Assembly: GCA_964474655.1 (NCBI GenBank)
Contig: CAYYTU010000007.1
Span: 16,716 to 80,715, forward strand
From: CAYYTU01 sp964474655
GTDB taxonomy: Bacteria; Chloroflexota; Anaerolineae; B4-G1
Length of the DNA stretch: 64,000 bases
Direction: 5' to 3'
The notes under the pieces are model-generated. The model searched no databases. It was not told the DNA's origin and worked only from the letters and a program-made list of their open reading frames with translations. Within the stretch, counting starts at the first letter, position 1; the number at the start of each line of letters is the position of its first letter. The position numbers were made by a program, and so were the translations under genes. Shown piece after piece: positions 18,998-27,548 of this stretch.

Positions 18998-20086
18998 ATG
19001 CGAAGAAGAGATTGGGATTACCTCGTCATCGCCCTGATGATCCTCAGCGGTCTCTACGTGACCGGGACGGGCATCGTGATGGACCTGTTGGGGTTGCATC
19101 AGCTTCTCTACCACAGCTACGCCGGCTACATCTGTGCTGGGCTGGCCGTGCTCCACGTCGCGCTCAACTGGCAGCGCATCACAGCTTACGTGCGTCGAAT
19201 CGGGAGAGGCCAAGAGCGCCCCAGACGTCGAACCATAACCAGGCCGAAGAAAGAGGCAATGACCACCCGGCGAGACGTTATCATCGCCGGCCTCTCCGCC
19301 GGCCTCGGATTCCTGATCGCCTGGCTGCTACCGGGGCGCCGGACGCCAGATCTTCCGGGCGACGCGCGGGACCTCGGGGCGCTTTACCACCAGTGGAGCA
19401 AGCCCGGCCTCCTGCCTGAGCTGGACATTAGCCCCGACTGGGGGAACCGTCCGCCGCGCTACAAGACCTATCCAGAAGCCGAGCGCATCGCCCTGCCCGA
19501 CCCCGACCCAGGAGGCAACGCGGGATTGAGCGTGGAGAAGGCGCTGGAAATGCGACGGTCGGTGCGTAATTATGCCGGGGGACCGATCTCGCTCCAGGCG
19601 CTCTCACGGCTATTGCACGCAGCACAGGGCATCACGGAGGAGCGCATGGGATTTCGCGCAGCGCCCTCAGCCGGAGCACTCTATCCTATTGAGATCTACC
19701 CGGTGGTCCATAACGCCGAGACGTTGAAAGCAGGCATCTACCATTACGCAATACAAGAGCATGCGCTGGAGCGTCTCCAAGAGGGCAACTTTCGCGACAC
19801 GGTGACGCTGGCCGGATTGGGCCAAGAGTTTCTGGGACAAGCAAATGTCTGTTTCGTGCTTTCGGCCATCTTCCAGCGTACACGATGGAGGTATCACGAG
19901 CGTGCTTATCGCTACGTGATGATAGAGACGGGCCACGTGGGACAAAACCTTTATCTGACGGCCACGTCGATGGGGCTGGGCGCCTGCGCTGTGGGTGCCT
20001 TTTTCGACGACCGGCTCAATGATCCACTGGGGTTGGACGGGACGGAGGAGACAGCAGTATATCTGATCAGCGTGGGAAAGGCGTGA
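18998..20086 (+). CDS. Membrane-anchored SagB-type FMN oxidoreductase
   Basis: I start at ATG 18998 because GGAAGG precedes it. The 362-residue product has an N-terminal two-helix module (residues 10-56) with His34, His39 and His53, like DUF4405/cytochrome b-type heme helices. A second hydrophobic segment, preceded by TTRRD, spans about 90-112. The C-terminal 200 residues are a SagB/nitroreductase-family domain (EMRRSVRNYAGG, FRAAPSAGALYP, ATSMGLGACAVGAF) that binds FMN. An ATG at 19259 just before TTRRD with an AGAGG nearby could start a second, Tat-exported protein. The following PyrK-like gene may supply electrons. The substrate is unknown. Confidence 0.75.
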   Translation: MRRRDWDYLVIALMILSGLYVTGTGIVMDLLGLHQLLYHSYAGYICAGLAVLHVALNWQRITAYVRRIGRGQERPRRRTITRPKKEAMTTRRDVIIAGLSAGLGFLIAWLLPGRRTPDLPGDARDLGALYHQWSKPGLLPELDISPDWGNRPPRYKTYPEAERIALPDPDPGGNAGLSVEKALEMRRSVRNYAGGPISLQALSRLLHAAQGITEERMGFRAAPSAGALYPIEIYPVVHNAETLKAGIYHYAIQEHALERLQEGNFRDTVTLAGLGQEFLGQANVCFVLSAIFQRTRWRYHERAYRYVMIETGHVGQNLYLTATSMGLGACAVGAFFDDRLNDPLGLDGTEETAVYLISVGKA

Positions 20087-20131
20087 CCAACGACTTTTCA
20101 GAACCACGGCCATGTGGTACACTTTCTCGTC

Positions 20132-20150
20132 GGCGAGGATCCGCCTCGCC
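20132..20150 (+). promoter_or_regulatory. Hairpin ahead of the PyrK-like gene
   Basis: GGCGAGG at 20132 and CCTCGCC at 20144 form a 7-bp perfect stem with a 5-nt loop, about 20 nt before the start codon at 20172. It could tune translation or be a weak terminator. Confidence 0.4.
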
Positions 20151-20171
20151 AGCGAGTTGACGAGAGGACTG

Positions 20172-20981
20172 ATGCCTAGAGCATTCCCAAGAGAGAACGA
20201 CCTTCCTCGCACCACCCGTATCCGCGATGTGCGCGACGAGACCCGCACCATTCGCACGTTCGTTCTGGAGGCCGAGCTTCCAGAAGCAACGCCCGGTCAG
20301 TTCATCATGCTCTGGCTGCCGGGCCTGGACGAGAAGCCGATGTCGATTGCTTATCCCGCTCCCCTCACGGTGACAGTGGCCCGGGTGGGTGCTTTTACCA
20401 CGGCGCTCCATCAGCGAGGGGTAGGGGATTCGGCAGGCTGGCGCGGGCCCTATGGTCACGGGTTCTCACTTCGGGAGGATAGGCCGGCGCTGCTCGTAAG
20501 CGGGGGTTGTGGTGTAGGACCGCTCTACTTTCTGGCCTCGCAGGCTATTGAGCGTGGCATCCCGACCACCGTTGCCATCGGGGCCCGGACAGCGCTCGAT
20601 CTACCCTACGTCGACCAGTTCCAGGCGCTGGGTGCTGAGACTGTCACCGCCACCGATGACGGCTCAGCCGGTCGCAAAGGGTTCATCACCGATGTTATAC
20701 TGGCAACGGTACAAGAGGAGCCTGCTCCGGCGATCTACGCCTGTGGCCCGGAGATGATGCTCGTGGCGCTCCACCGCTTGTGCCTGGAGAGGGAACTACC
20801 GGGGCAGTTTAGCGTAGAGCGGTATATGAAATGCGGCTTTGGAGTCTGCGGACAGTGTGCAATGGACGATCTATTGGTCTGTCAGGACGGGCCTGTCTTT
20901 GACGTGGAGCAGCTCGAGGGGGTGCAGGACTTTGGGTCTGTGCGTCATAGCGCCACCGGTCGCCGCTTGCCGATCCGCTGA
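20172..20981 (+). CDS. PyrK-like FAD/[2Fe-2S] electron-transfer protein
   Basis: I start at ATG 20172 (GAGAGG just upstream), giving 269 residues. The layout is that of dihydroorotate dehydrogenase electron-transfer subunits: FAD domain (PGQFIMLWLPG, KPMSIAY), NAD domain (VSGGCGVGPL, YACGPEMML) and a C-terminal Cys cluster (CGFGVCGQCAMDDLLVC) for [2Fe-2S]. No pyrD is adjacent; instead it follows the membrane SagB-type oxidoreductase. It may be the PyrD partner encoded away from pyrD, or a reductase for its neighbour. The gene symbol is left empty for that reason. Confidence 0.82.
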   Translation: MPRAFPRENDLPRTTRIRDVRDETRTIRTFVLEAELPEATPGQFIMLWLPGLDEKPMSIAYPAPLTVTVARVGAFTTALHQRGVGDSAGWRGPYGHGFSLREDRPALLVSGGCGVGPLYFLASQAIERGIPTTVAIGARTALDLPYVDQFQALGAETVTATDDGSAGRKGFITDVILATVQEEPAPAIYACGPEMMLVALHRLCLERELPGQFSVERYMKCGFGVCGQCAMDDLLVCQDGPVFDVEQLEGVQDFGSVRHSATGRRLPIR

Positions 20982-21020
20982 TAGAGATAGCTGGACATAG
21001 TTGGCGACAGTATTCAGAAC

Positions 21021-21902
21021 CTACGCTTTGCCCAGGCCCAGCGCCGGGTTCTCTTCATAACGCTCGAACCAGCTCAGCACCTCCAGAAGCTCCCGCGCCA
21101 GAAAATCGGCCATCTGCCGGTCCGCCGCCGCGAACGCCTTCAGCAGACGATAAGTATCCCGACACGCCTCTTCCTCCGAGTGATCCGGAAGCATCGTCAG
21201 CCGCGCCGTCTGATCCAGCGCTGCAAAGGCCGAACGCTCCGATGCATCTCGTGGCTCGCGCTGACTGCCGACAGGCAACCCCAACATGCCAGAGGAAGGT
21301 GAACGGGCCATTGTGACTTTGAAGCCCATCAATTTCCGCAGCGCCTGATCGGTTACCTCTCGCAGATCAGTACCTAGCGTCATCTCGTCCATAAGCGTCG
21401 CTTCAAGACACCGCTTCTGCCCGTTCCAAGAACGCAGACTTTTTAACGAGATAGAGCGCATGCCATCGCTACGTTCCTCAACCCGCGCTGTGCAGTACTC
21501 TTTTTGAACCAGGTAAGCGTAGGCGGAAAAAAGCAGCCCCGCTGGTTCCGCACGACGCTCATCCAGCGGCCCGAAGAGAGTGACCAGAATGGTCTTTCGC
21601 CCCTGCTTGTCGACGTAGAAGAAATCCTGCAGGTTGTTGACCACCACGGCGCTGGCGACCAGCTGGCCCCGCGTCCGGTCTTGTGCCAGATCTGTGACCT
21701 CCGAACGGCGCGCCATCTTCTTGATCTCTTCCATCTGGTCGGGCTCAAGCGGCGCTCCACAATGCTGGCAATGGGGCCTCTGGTCATCGGTGTAAGCTTT
21801 GCAATTGGCGCAGATGACCATAATCCGCTCTCCGCACCAGGGGCACGTCGAGGCTGGAACTCTGATGGACCGACCACAATGCCGACAAGAGAAGTTTTCC
21901 AT
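21021..21902 (-). CDS. Double zinc-ribbon protein of unknown function
   Basis: 293 residues. The first 50 carry two zinc ribbons: Cys6/Cys9 with Cys20/Cys23 and Cys31/Cys34 with Cys45/Cys48. The rest has no motif I recognise. It is mostly mixed alpha/beta, with an acidic, helical C-terminus. It follows lepA by 12 nt on the same strand. Confidence 0.6.
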   Translation of the reverse strand: MENFSCRHCGRSIRVPASTCPWCGERIMVICANCKAYTDDQRPHCQHCGAPLEPDQMEEIKKMARRSEVTDLAQDRTRGQLVASAVVVNNLQDFFYVDKQGRKTILVTLFGPLDERRAEPAGLLFSAYAYLVQKEYCTARVEERSDGMRSISLKSLRSWNGQKRCLEATLMDEMTLGTDLREVTDQALRKLMGFKVTMARSPSSGMLGLPVGSQREPRDASERSAFAALDQTARLTMLPDHSEEEACRDTYRLLKAFAAADRQMADFLARELLEVLSWFERYEENPALGLGKA

Positions 21903-21914
21903 TCGTCAGAGCTG

Positions 21915-23717
21915 TCAATCCTCGTCCAACCGGAGCACCGCCAGGAATGCCTCCTGGGGAATTGAGACCTCACCCAGCTGCTTCAGCCGTTTGCGGCCTT
22001 CCTTCTGACGCTCCAGCAGCTTCCGTTTGCGCGTGACGTCGCCGCCGTAACACTTGGACAGCACGTCCTTGCGCCGAGCCTTGACCGTCTCACGAGCGAT
22101 GATGCGGCCTCCCAGGGCAGCCTGGAGGGGCACTGGGAACATCTGGCGAGGGATGACTTCCTTCAGTTTGCTCACGATGGCGGAGCCTTTCTCATAAGCC
22201 TTATCGCGATGGACGATGAGCGAGAGCGTATCCACCGGCTCCTCGTTGACCAGAATATCCATCCGCACCAGCTCACCCGCGCGATAGCCGGCGAAGGTGT
22301 AGTCCATTGAGGCGAAACCCCGCGTGGCCGATTTAAGGCGATCGTGCAGATCGACCACCATCTCCGCCAGCGGCATCTCGTAGGTCAGCACCACCCGCTT
22401 GCTATCGGGATACTCCGTGGTCACGTATTCCCCGCGCCGCTTCATAATCAGATCCATAATTGGCCCGATGTAGTCGGACGGCGTAAAGATCTGGACCCGC
22501 ACCCACGGCTCGCGTATCTCCTCAATCTGATGGGGCTCCGGCAACCCAGCTGGGCTAGAGACCTCGACCACCTCACCATCCTGGGTGACAGCCTGGTAAG
22601 CTACGCTGGGTGCAGTCGCGATCAAGTTCATATCATACTCGCGCTCCAGGCGCTCCTGCACAATCTCCATATGGAAGAGGCCCAGGAAGCCGCAGCGAAA
22701 GCCGTACTGGAGCGCTTGTGAGGACTCCGGCTCGAAGCTCAACGCCGCGTCGTTGAGCTGGAGCTTTTCCAGGGCATTGCGCAAAGCGTGAAAATCGTCA
22801 GCCTCGACGGGGTAAATGCCGGCGAAGACCATCGGCTTGACCGGTTGGTAGCCCGGCAGCGGTTTATCGGCCGGTCGATCGGCCTCGGTGAGCGTGTCGC
22901 CGACCTGGCAATCGCGCACCGATTTGAGCCCCGTGGCGACGTAGCCGACCTCGCCGGCCTCCAGCCGTCCGGTCTCTTGCATACCCGGTGCGAAGATACC
23001 TACCTCCATCGGCTCTGTCCGGGAACCGGTGGCCATCAGCTGCAAATGTTCGCCCATCGCCAATGTCCCCTCGACGATGCGCACGTAAGCCACGACGCCC
23101 TTGTAGGGATCGTAGTGAGAATCAAAGATCAGCGCCCGCAGCGGAGCACCTTCATCGCCCTCCGGCGGCGGCAGCCGGTCGACGACGGCCTCCAGCACTG
23201 CCTCCACCTCCCAGCCCTCCTTGGCAGAAACGTGTAGAATCTCCTCTGGATCGCACCCCAGCAGCTCGGCCAGCTCCAGCGTCACGTCGACCGGCCGTGC
23301 CATCTTGAGATCGATCTTGTTGACCACAGGAATGATCTCCAGCTCGGCCTCCAACGCCAGGAAGAGGTTGGCGATCGTCTGGGCCTCAATACCCTGCGCC
23401 GCGTCGACCACCAGCAATGCCCCCTCGCACGCAGCCAATGCTCGGCTGACCTCGTACGAGAAGTCGACGTGGCCCGGCGTGTCGATCAGGTTCAGCTGAT
23501 ACCTCTGCTCACCATCGACCACGTAATGCATACGCACCGCCGACGCTTTGATGGTGACGCCACGCTCGCGCTCCAGGTCCATCGAATCGAGCACCTGATC
23601 CATCATATCGCGGTCGGCCAAGGTATGCGTCAACTCCAGCAAGCGATCGGCCAGAGTCGACTTGCCGTGATCAATGTGCGCCACGATGCAAAAATTCCGA
23701 ATCTGTTTTTGAGCCAC
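21915..23717 (-). CDS. lepA: Elongation factor 4 (LepA)
   Basis: I take the GTG at 23717, since GGGAGG lies 5 nt upstream and the product (600 residues) then matches the E. coli length of 599. The frame stays open further upstream, but that would run into the promoter. G domain motifs AHIDHGKST, DTPGH and NKID are present, followed by the EF-G-like domains and the LepA-specific C-terminus (KCYGGDVTRKRKLLERQKEGK-type, with basic residues at 575-590). LepA acts as a ribosome-dependent GTPase. Confidence 0.95.
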   Translation of the reverse strand: MAQKQIRNFCIVAHIDHGKSTLADRLLELTHTLADRDMMDQVLDSMDLERERGVTIKASAVRMHYVVDGEQRYQLNLIDTPGHVDFSYEVSRALAACEGALLVVDAAQGIEAQTIANLFLALEAELEIIPVVNKIDLKMARPVDVTLELAELLGCDPEEILHVSAKEGWEVEAVLEAVVDRLPPPEGDEGAPLRALIFDSHYDPYKGVVAYVRIVEGTLAMGEHLQLMATGSRTEPMEVGIFAPGMQETGRLEAGEVGYVATGLKSVRDCQVGDTLTEADRPADKPLPGYQPVKPMVFAGIYPVEADDFHALRNALEKLQLNDAALSFEPESSQALQYGFRCGFLGLFHMEIVQERLEREYDMNLIATAPSVAYQAVTQDGEVVEVSSPAGLPEPHQIEEIREPWVRVQIFTPSDYIGPIMDLIMKRRGEYVTTEYPDSKRVVLTYEMPLAEMVVDLHDRLKSATRGFASMDYTFAGYRAGELVRMDILVNEEPVDTLSLIVHRDKAYEKGSAIVSKLKEVIPRQMFPVPLQAALGGRIIARETVKARRKDVLSKCYGGDVTRKRKLLERQKEGRKRLKQLGEVSIPQEAFLAVLRLDED

Positions 23718-23734
23718 CAATACCTCCCAGGTTA

Positions 23735-23762
23735 ATTCTAGCCCACCCGGATGGGTTGTCAA
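23735..23762 (-). promoter_or_regulatory. Sigma-70-like promoter for lepA
   Basis: On the minus strand TTGACA (23757-23762) and TAGAAT (23735-23740) are 16 nt apart. The spacer holds a short palindrome, CCCATCCGGGTGGG, that could be an operator. The distance to the ribosome-binding site is short, so the leader would be minimal. Confidence 0.6.
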
Positions 23763-23871
23763 GGGGTGTTTTGGTCTCAGATTACACTAGAATTTCTACA
23801 CAGTAACGCTTAAGTTGACGCATATGGGGGCACACCGTGGGAGGCAGACGGCGAATCTACTCGGTGACTCG

Positions 23872-26577
23872 CTAACGGGAGGCCGCGCGTAACAGCGACA
23901 CACCGATCTCAAGCGCCTGCTCAGGGACAGCGGTGCGTTCGATCAAGACGGCTGCAGCGTAGCGCTGCTCGCCGTTGGGCGGCCCGACGCCAAGGAACCA
24001 GGCGTGAGGTCGGCCCTCGCCCGCCACTGCAAGTCCCCAGTGGCCGGCGATACCATCGTCATATCGCTGCCAGGCCGCGAGCAGCTGCCGGGCCTCGCGG
24101 GAGCCGAGGGCCCGGCGTGGCTCACTTGTGTCTTGATCATACGCCTGTCCGCCGACGCGGAGCGTCAATCGGGGCCTGGGGACGGTACCCTCATTCGCCA
24201 GCGTCGCGGCTATCAGCGCCATCTGAAGGGGAGATATAGTCAGCTCGCCCTGTCCGATGGCCTCCAGGCGCAAGGCCCTGGTCATTGAGACAGTCTCACT
24301 GTCCCAGTCGGAGGCCGCAGTTGGGATCTCCAGCGGCGGCGGTTCTATGAGACGCCACCGCTTCATAGCTGCATCCAGACCATCGGCTCCCAGACGCGGC
24401 CCCAATGTAGCGATCGGGGCCGGGCAGGCCGCAGCATAGGCGTTGACCAGCGTGTAGGGTTTCTCTGGAGGAAAACTACAGCCCACCGCTCCGCCGTCTA
24501 CCGTCAACATAGTACTGACCGTCGAAGTGACCGGGCGGTTCAATGTGACCATCCGCTGTCGCAATGCCTCGGCGACGATAGGTGTCTGGAGCGCGGCCCC
24601 TGGCTGGTAAAGCTGGATGGCTCGATTGACCAGAGGCGAGGATTGATCCTCACGCAGTTGCTCCCACACGTCGTCGAGCCGAGTCGGGTCGGCACTGGGC
24701 ATCGAGGCCAGGGCCAGCACCTCGCCGGTCCGAGCATTCAACAGAACCGCAGCGCCGGCCTCCCCTGCCAGGGCTGATTGGGCCAGTCGTTGCATACTCG
24801 TGTCAAGCGTCAAACGGACGTTTTTCCCTTCGGGTGGGCGATGGAGCAGCTCGGACCAGACCGTCTCTAGCTCTGTTCGGCCCCTCTCGCCGCGCAATAC
24901 ATCGTCAAAGGTCGCTTCGATCCCGGCAGTGCCGTGGCGCAATGTGGCATAACCCACCACCGGGAAAGCCTCTGGCACCGGATAAGTGCGCGTGACGATG
25001 CCTGAGGGAGCCACGTCGACGCCGGCAAGCACCACGCCGTTCCGATCCACAATCCTACCCCGCACGATACGCCGTTCATAGGCTATTCGGCGGGGGTTAT
25101 CTCCCCGCGCCGTCAGCCAGTCGGTGCGGACCACCGACCAGTAGCCGCAGGTGGCGGCCAGGAGGATCAGTGCCAGGCCAATGGCGCATGTCAGACGGAG
25201 AGCTGGCCGCTGGACGTTGTTCCTAACAGTGCTCCCTTCATTTCCCCCTTCATCTCCCCTCTGCTCGCGGCTGGAGATGCGGATCAGGAGCCCTAATGCG
25301 ATGAAGGAGGCGACAAGCGAGGAGCCGCCATAGGAAAGGAAGGGAAGTGTGACGCCAGCGATAGGTACCAGCCTGACGTTGGCGGCCATAATCACCCAGG
25401 CCTGGATGACGAGCCCGGCGGTCAGCCCGGCGGTCAGCAGCCGGGCAAATGATCGTCGGGTGCGGAGGGCAGCCCGGAAGCCGCGTACCAGAAGCACACC
25501 GTAGAGGACGATCACGGCCAGCACCCCGGTCAAGCCAAACTCCTCTCCCAGAGCGGCAAAGACGAAATCGGTGTGGACCGCGGGGATAAAGGTAGGCCGC
25601 CCCAGGCCAAGGCCCTGTCCCAAGAGACCGCCTTCCCCAAAGGCCAAAAGAGACTGAATGATCTGGAAGGCCCAGTCAGCGGCGCCGGGCCAGGGGTTGA
25701 TCCAGCCATCCACCCGCAGCGCCACGCGCGGCGACATTCTGTAGCCCACGAACCCGGCCCCGACAAAGAGCAAGGTCCCGGCGACCACGTATCCCCATTG
25801 GCCCGTCGCCAGATAGAGTATCGAGAGGAACGTGAAGAAGAACAACATCGCAGCGCCCAGGTCCTGCTGGGCAGCCAGGAGCAGCGCTGTCAGCCCGAAC
25901 GTCGCAATCAGTGGCCCCACGTAAGCCAGCGGGGGCAGGCGCCATCGTCCCAGCCTGACCCCCTCGGAGATGAGCAGCTCGCGTCGCTCAGCCAGATAGG
26001 AAGCCATAAAGACCACCAGTAAGAGCTTAAGCGGTTCTGATGGCTGGAAGTATGCACCGCCCAATCCTAGCCAGAGCCTGGGGCCAGCACCGGAGGGGTT
26101 GACGCCCAACACCAGCGTGGCGGTCAGCAGCACCAATCCGGCCACGAGCCACGTATAGCGGTAGCGCCGCAACCAGCGCAGGTCACGTCCGGCCTGGGCT
26201 ACGATCAACATCGCCAGCGTGGCCAGCAGCAGCCAGGTGGCCTGTCGCGGCAAGAAGTTCGGTGCCAGTCGTCCCACCATCAGCAGGCCCCAGCCGCTAA
26301 GCAGCGCCCCGGTGGGCAGAAGTAAGGGATCGCGCTTGGGTAGCCTGCGCGAAAGTATCACGTGGCCCGAGACGGAGGCCAAGACAAATGAGAAGATGAC
26401 GATCGCCAGCTGGCATAAGGTGAAAGGGGGATAGGCCAAATAGAGGGTGACGCCGCCTACGATCACGAAGGCGGCAGCCGCGATCAACAAAAAGCGCTCC
26501 CGGAGAGCAGGTGACCCCAGATCTGGCACGGCCCAGCTTGCCATTTGATTTCTCTTACGTTTGTGGCGTGATAACAA
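23872..26577 (-). CDS. RodA/FtsW glycosyltransferase fused to a degenerate PBP
   Basis: 901 residues, about the sum of a RodA and a small class B PBP. Residues 25-435 are SEDS: QPSEPLK (178-184), the conserved Asp337 in HTDFVF and LPFLSYGGSS (411-420), so lipid II polymerase activity should be intact. A TM at 460-482 precedes the PBP part, with the pedestal (RGRIVDRNG at 506-514, GIEATFDDVL) and transpeptidase fold. The catalytic motifs are gone: SxxK reads AALQ (661-664), the SxN position reads ACP (718-720 region) and KTG reads AGEG (852-855). The PBP half should bind but not cross-link. It starts 11 nt after mtnP and lies in the FHA cluster. Confidence 0.88.
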   Translation of the reverse strand: MLSRHKRKRNQMASWAVPDLGSPALRERFLLIAAAAFVIVGGVTLYLAYPPFTLCQLAIVIFSFVLASVSGHVILSRRLPKRDPLLLPTGALLSGWGLLMVGRLAPNFLPRQATWLLLATLAMLIVAQAGRDLRWLRRYRYTWLVAGLVLLTATLVLGVNPSGAGPRLWLGLGGAYFQPSEPLKLLLVVFMASYLAERRELLISEGVRLGRWRLPPLAYVGPLIATFGLTALLLAAQQDLGAAMLFFFTFLSILYLATGQWGYVVAGTLLFVGAGFVGYRMSPRVALRVDGWINPWPGAADWAFQIIQSLLAFGEGGLLGQGLGLGRPTFIPAVHTDFVFAALGEEFGLTGVLAVIVLYGVLLVRGFRAALRTRRSFARLLTAGLTAGLVIQAWVIMAANVRLVPIAGVTLPFLSYGGSSLVASFIALGLLIRISSREQRGDEGGNEGSTVRNNVQRPALRLTCAIGLALILLAATCGYWSVVRTDWLTARGDNPRRIAYERRIVRGRIVDRNGVVLAGVDVAPSGIVTRTYPVPEAFPVVGYATLRHGTAGIEATFDDVLRGERGRTELETVWSELLHRPPEGKNVRLTLDTSMQRLAQSALAGEAGAAVLLNARTGEVLALASMPSADPTRLDDVWEQLREDQSSPLVNRAIQLYQPGAALQTPIVAEALRQRMVTLNRPVTSTVSTMLTVDGGAVGCSFPPEKPYTLVNAYAAACPAPIATLGPRLGADGLDAAMKRWRLIEPPPLEIPTAASDWDSETVSMTRALRLEAIGQGELTISPLQMALIAATLANEGTVPRPRLTLRVGGQAYDQDTSEPRRALGSREARQLLAAWQRYDDGIAGHWGLAVAGEGRPHAWFLGVGPPNGEQRYAAAVLIERTAVPEQALEIGVSLLRAASR

Positions 26578-26588
26578 TAAAACGAGTG

Positions 26589-27497
26589 TTAATCCAGCGC
26601 CAGGTAGTCTCCCACGATCGGCGCCAGTTTATCCTTCGTGGCCGACGGGATGGTTTCGCGATCGGTGATGATGGCTGTCGCCAGCGCCTGGTCACAGTCA
26701 CAGGCAAGATCAGCTTCTGCCACACGAGGTACCAATAAACGTATAGCCTCCTGGGCCAGGGCGGTGTTTTGCTGCAGGATACGCACCACAGCCTCGACGC
26801 TGACCTCCTCCTCCGTTTCATGCCAGACGTCATAGTCAGTGACGTGAGCCATCACGGCGTAACAGATCTCCGCTTCCCGAGCCAGAAATGCCTCTGGACT
26901 GGTGGTCATGCCAATGATGTCCATATCCCAGCTGCGGAAAGTGAAGCTTTCGCCCCTGGTGGAGAATCGTGGTCCCTCGATGGTGATAAAGCGCCCCCCC
27001 CGATGCACTCTACCGCCAGTCTCTTCCACCGTGTCGCCGATGGCCTGAGAGAGGCGAGGGCAGAAGGGATTGGCCGAGCTGATGTGCGCCACCAACCCAT
27101 CCCCGAAGAAGGTGTTGTCGCGCTGCTTGGTGAAATCGAAGAGCTGATCGGGGATCACAATCTCCCCCGGATGGAGATGTTCGCGCAGCGAACCACATGC
27201 ACTGACCGCGACAATCTGCTCCACGCCCAGGCTCTTGAGGGCGAAGATATTGGCGCGGTAGTTGACCTCGGTGGGCATCAAACGGTGGCCACGGCCATGC
27301 CGGGCCAGGAAGGCGACGCGCTCACCAGCCAGAGTCCCGATGAGAATGGCGTCGGACGGCTGGCCGAACGGTGTCTCCACGGTGTACTCCTCGATGTCGG
27401 AAAGTCCTTCCATTTGATAGAGACCGCTGCCGCCGATAATGCCGATGCGGACAATCGGCTGTGAGCTCTGATTTGTGATTTGTGAAGTGGATGACAT
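26589..27497 (-). CDS. mtnP: S-methyl-5'-thioadenosine phosphorylase
   Basis: 302 residues of the PNP/MTAP family: IGIIGGSGLY, ARHGRGHRLMPTEVNYRAN (phosphate and ribose contacts), SACGSLRE, EGPRFSTRGE and GMTTSPEAFLAREAE. It splits methylthioadenosine with phosphate into adenine and methylthioribose-1-phosphate. Residues 2-14 (Ser/Thr/Gln/Asn-rich) come from a short tandem repeat (GATTTGT units at 27469-27483) and are not part of the domain. The motif pattern favours MTA over inosine/guanosine, but that is inference. Confidence 0.9.
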   Translation of the reverse strand: MSSTSQITNQSSQPIVRIGIIGGSGLYQMEGLSDIEEYTVETPFGQPSDAILIGTLAGERVAFLARHGRGHRLMPTEVNYRANIFALKSLGVEQIVAVSACGSLREHLHPGEIVIPDQLFDFTKQRDNTFFGDGLVAHISSANPFCPRLSQAIGDTVEETGGRVHRGGRFITIEGPRFSTRGESFTFRSWDMDIIGMTTSPEAFLAREAEICYAVMAHVTDYDVWHETEEEVSVEAVVRILQQNTALAQEAIRLLVPRVAEADLACDCDQALATAIITDRETIPSATKDKLAPIVGDYLALD

Positions 27498-27548
27498 GGG
27501 AAACCTCCTTAGTGCATTCTTGGTGCGTTTAATGTGTCCGGATGGTTA

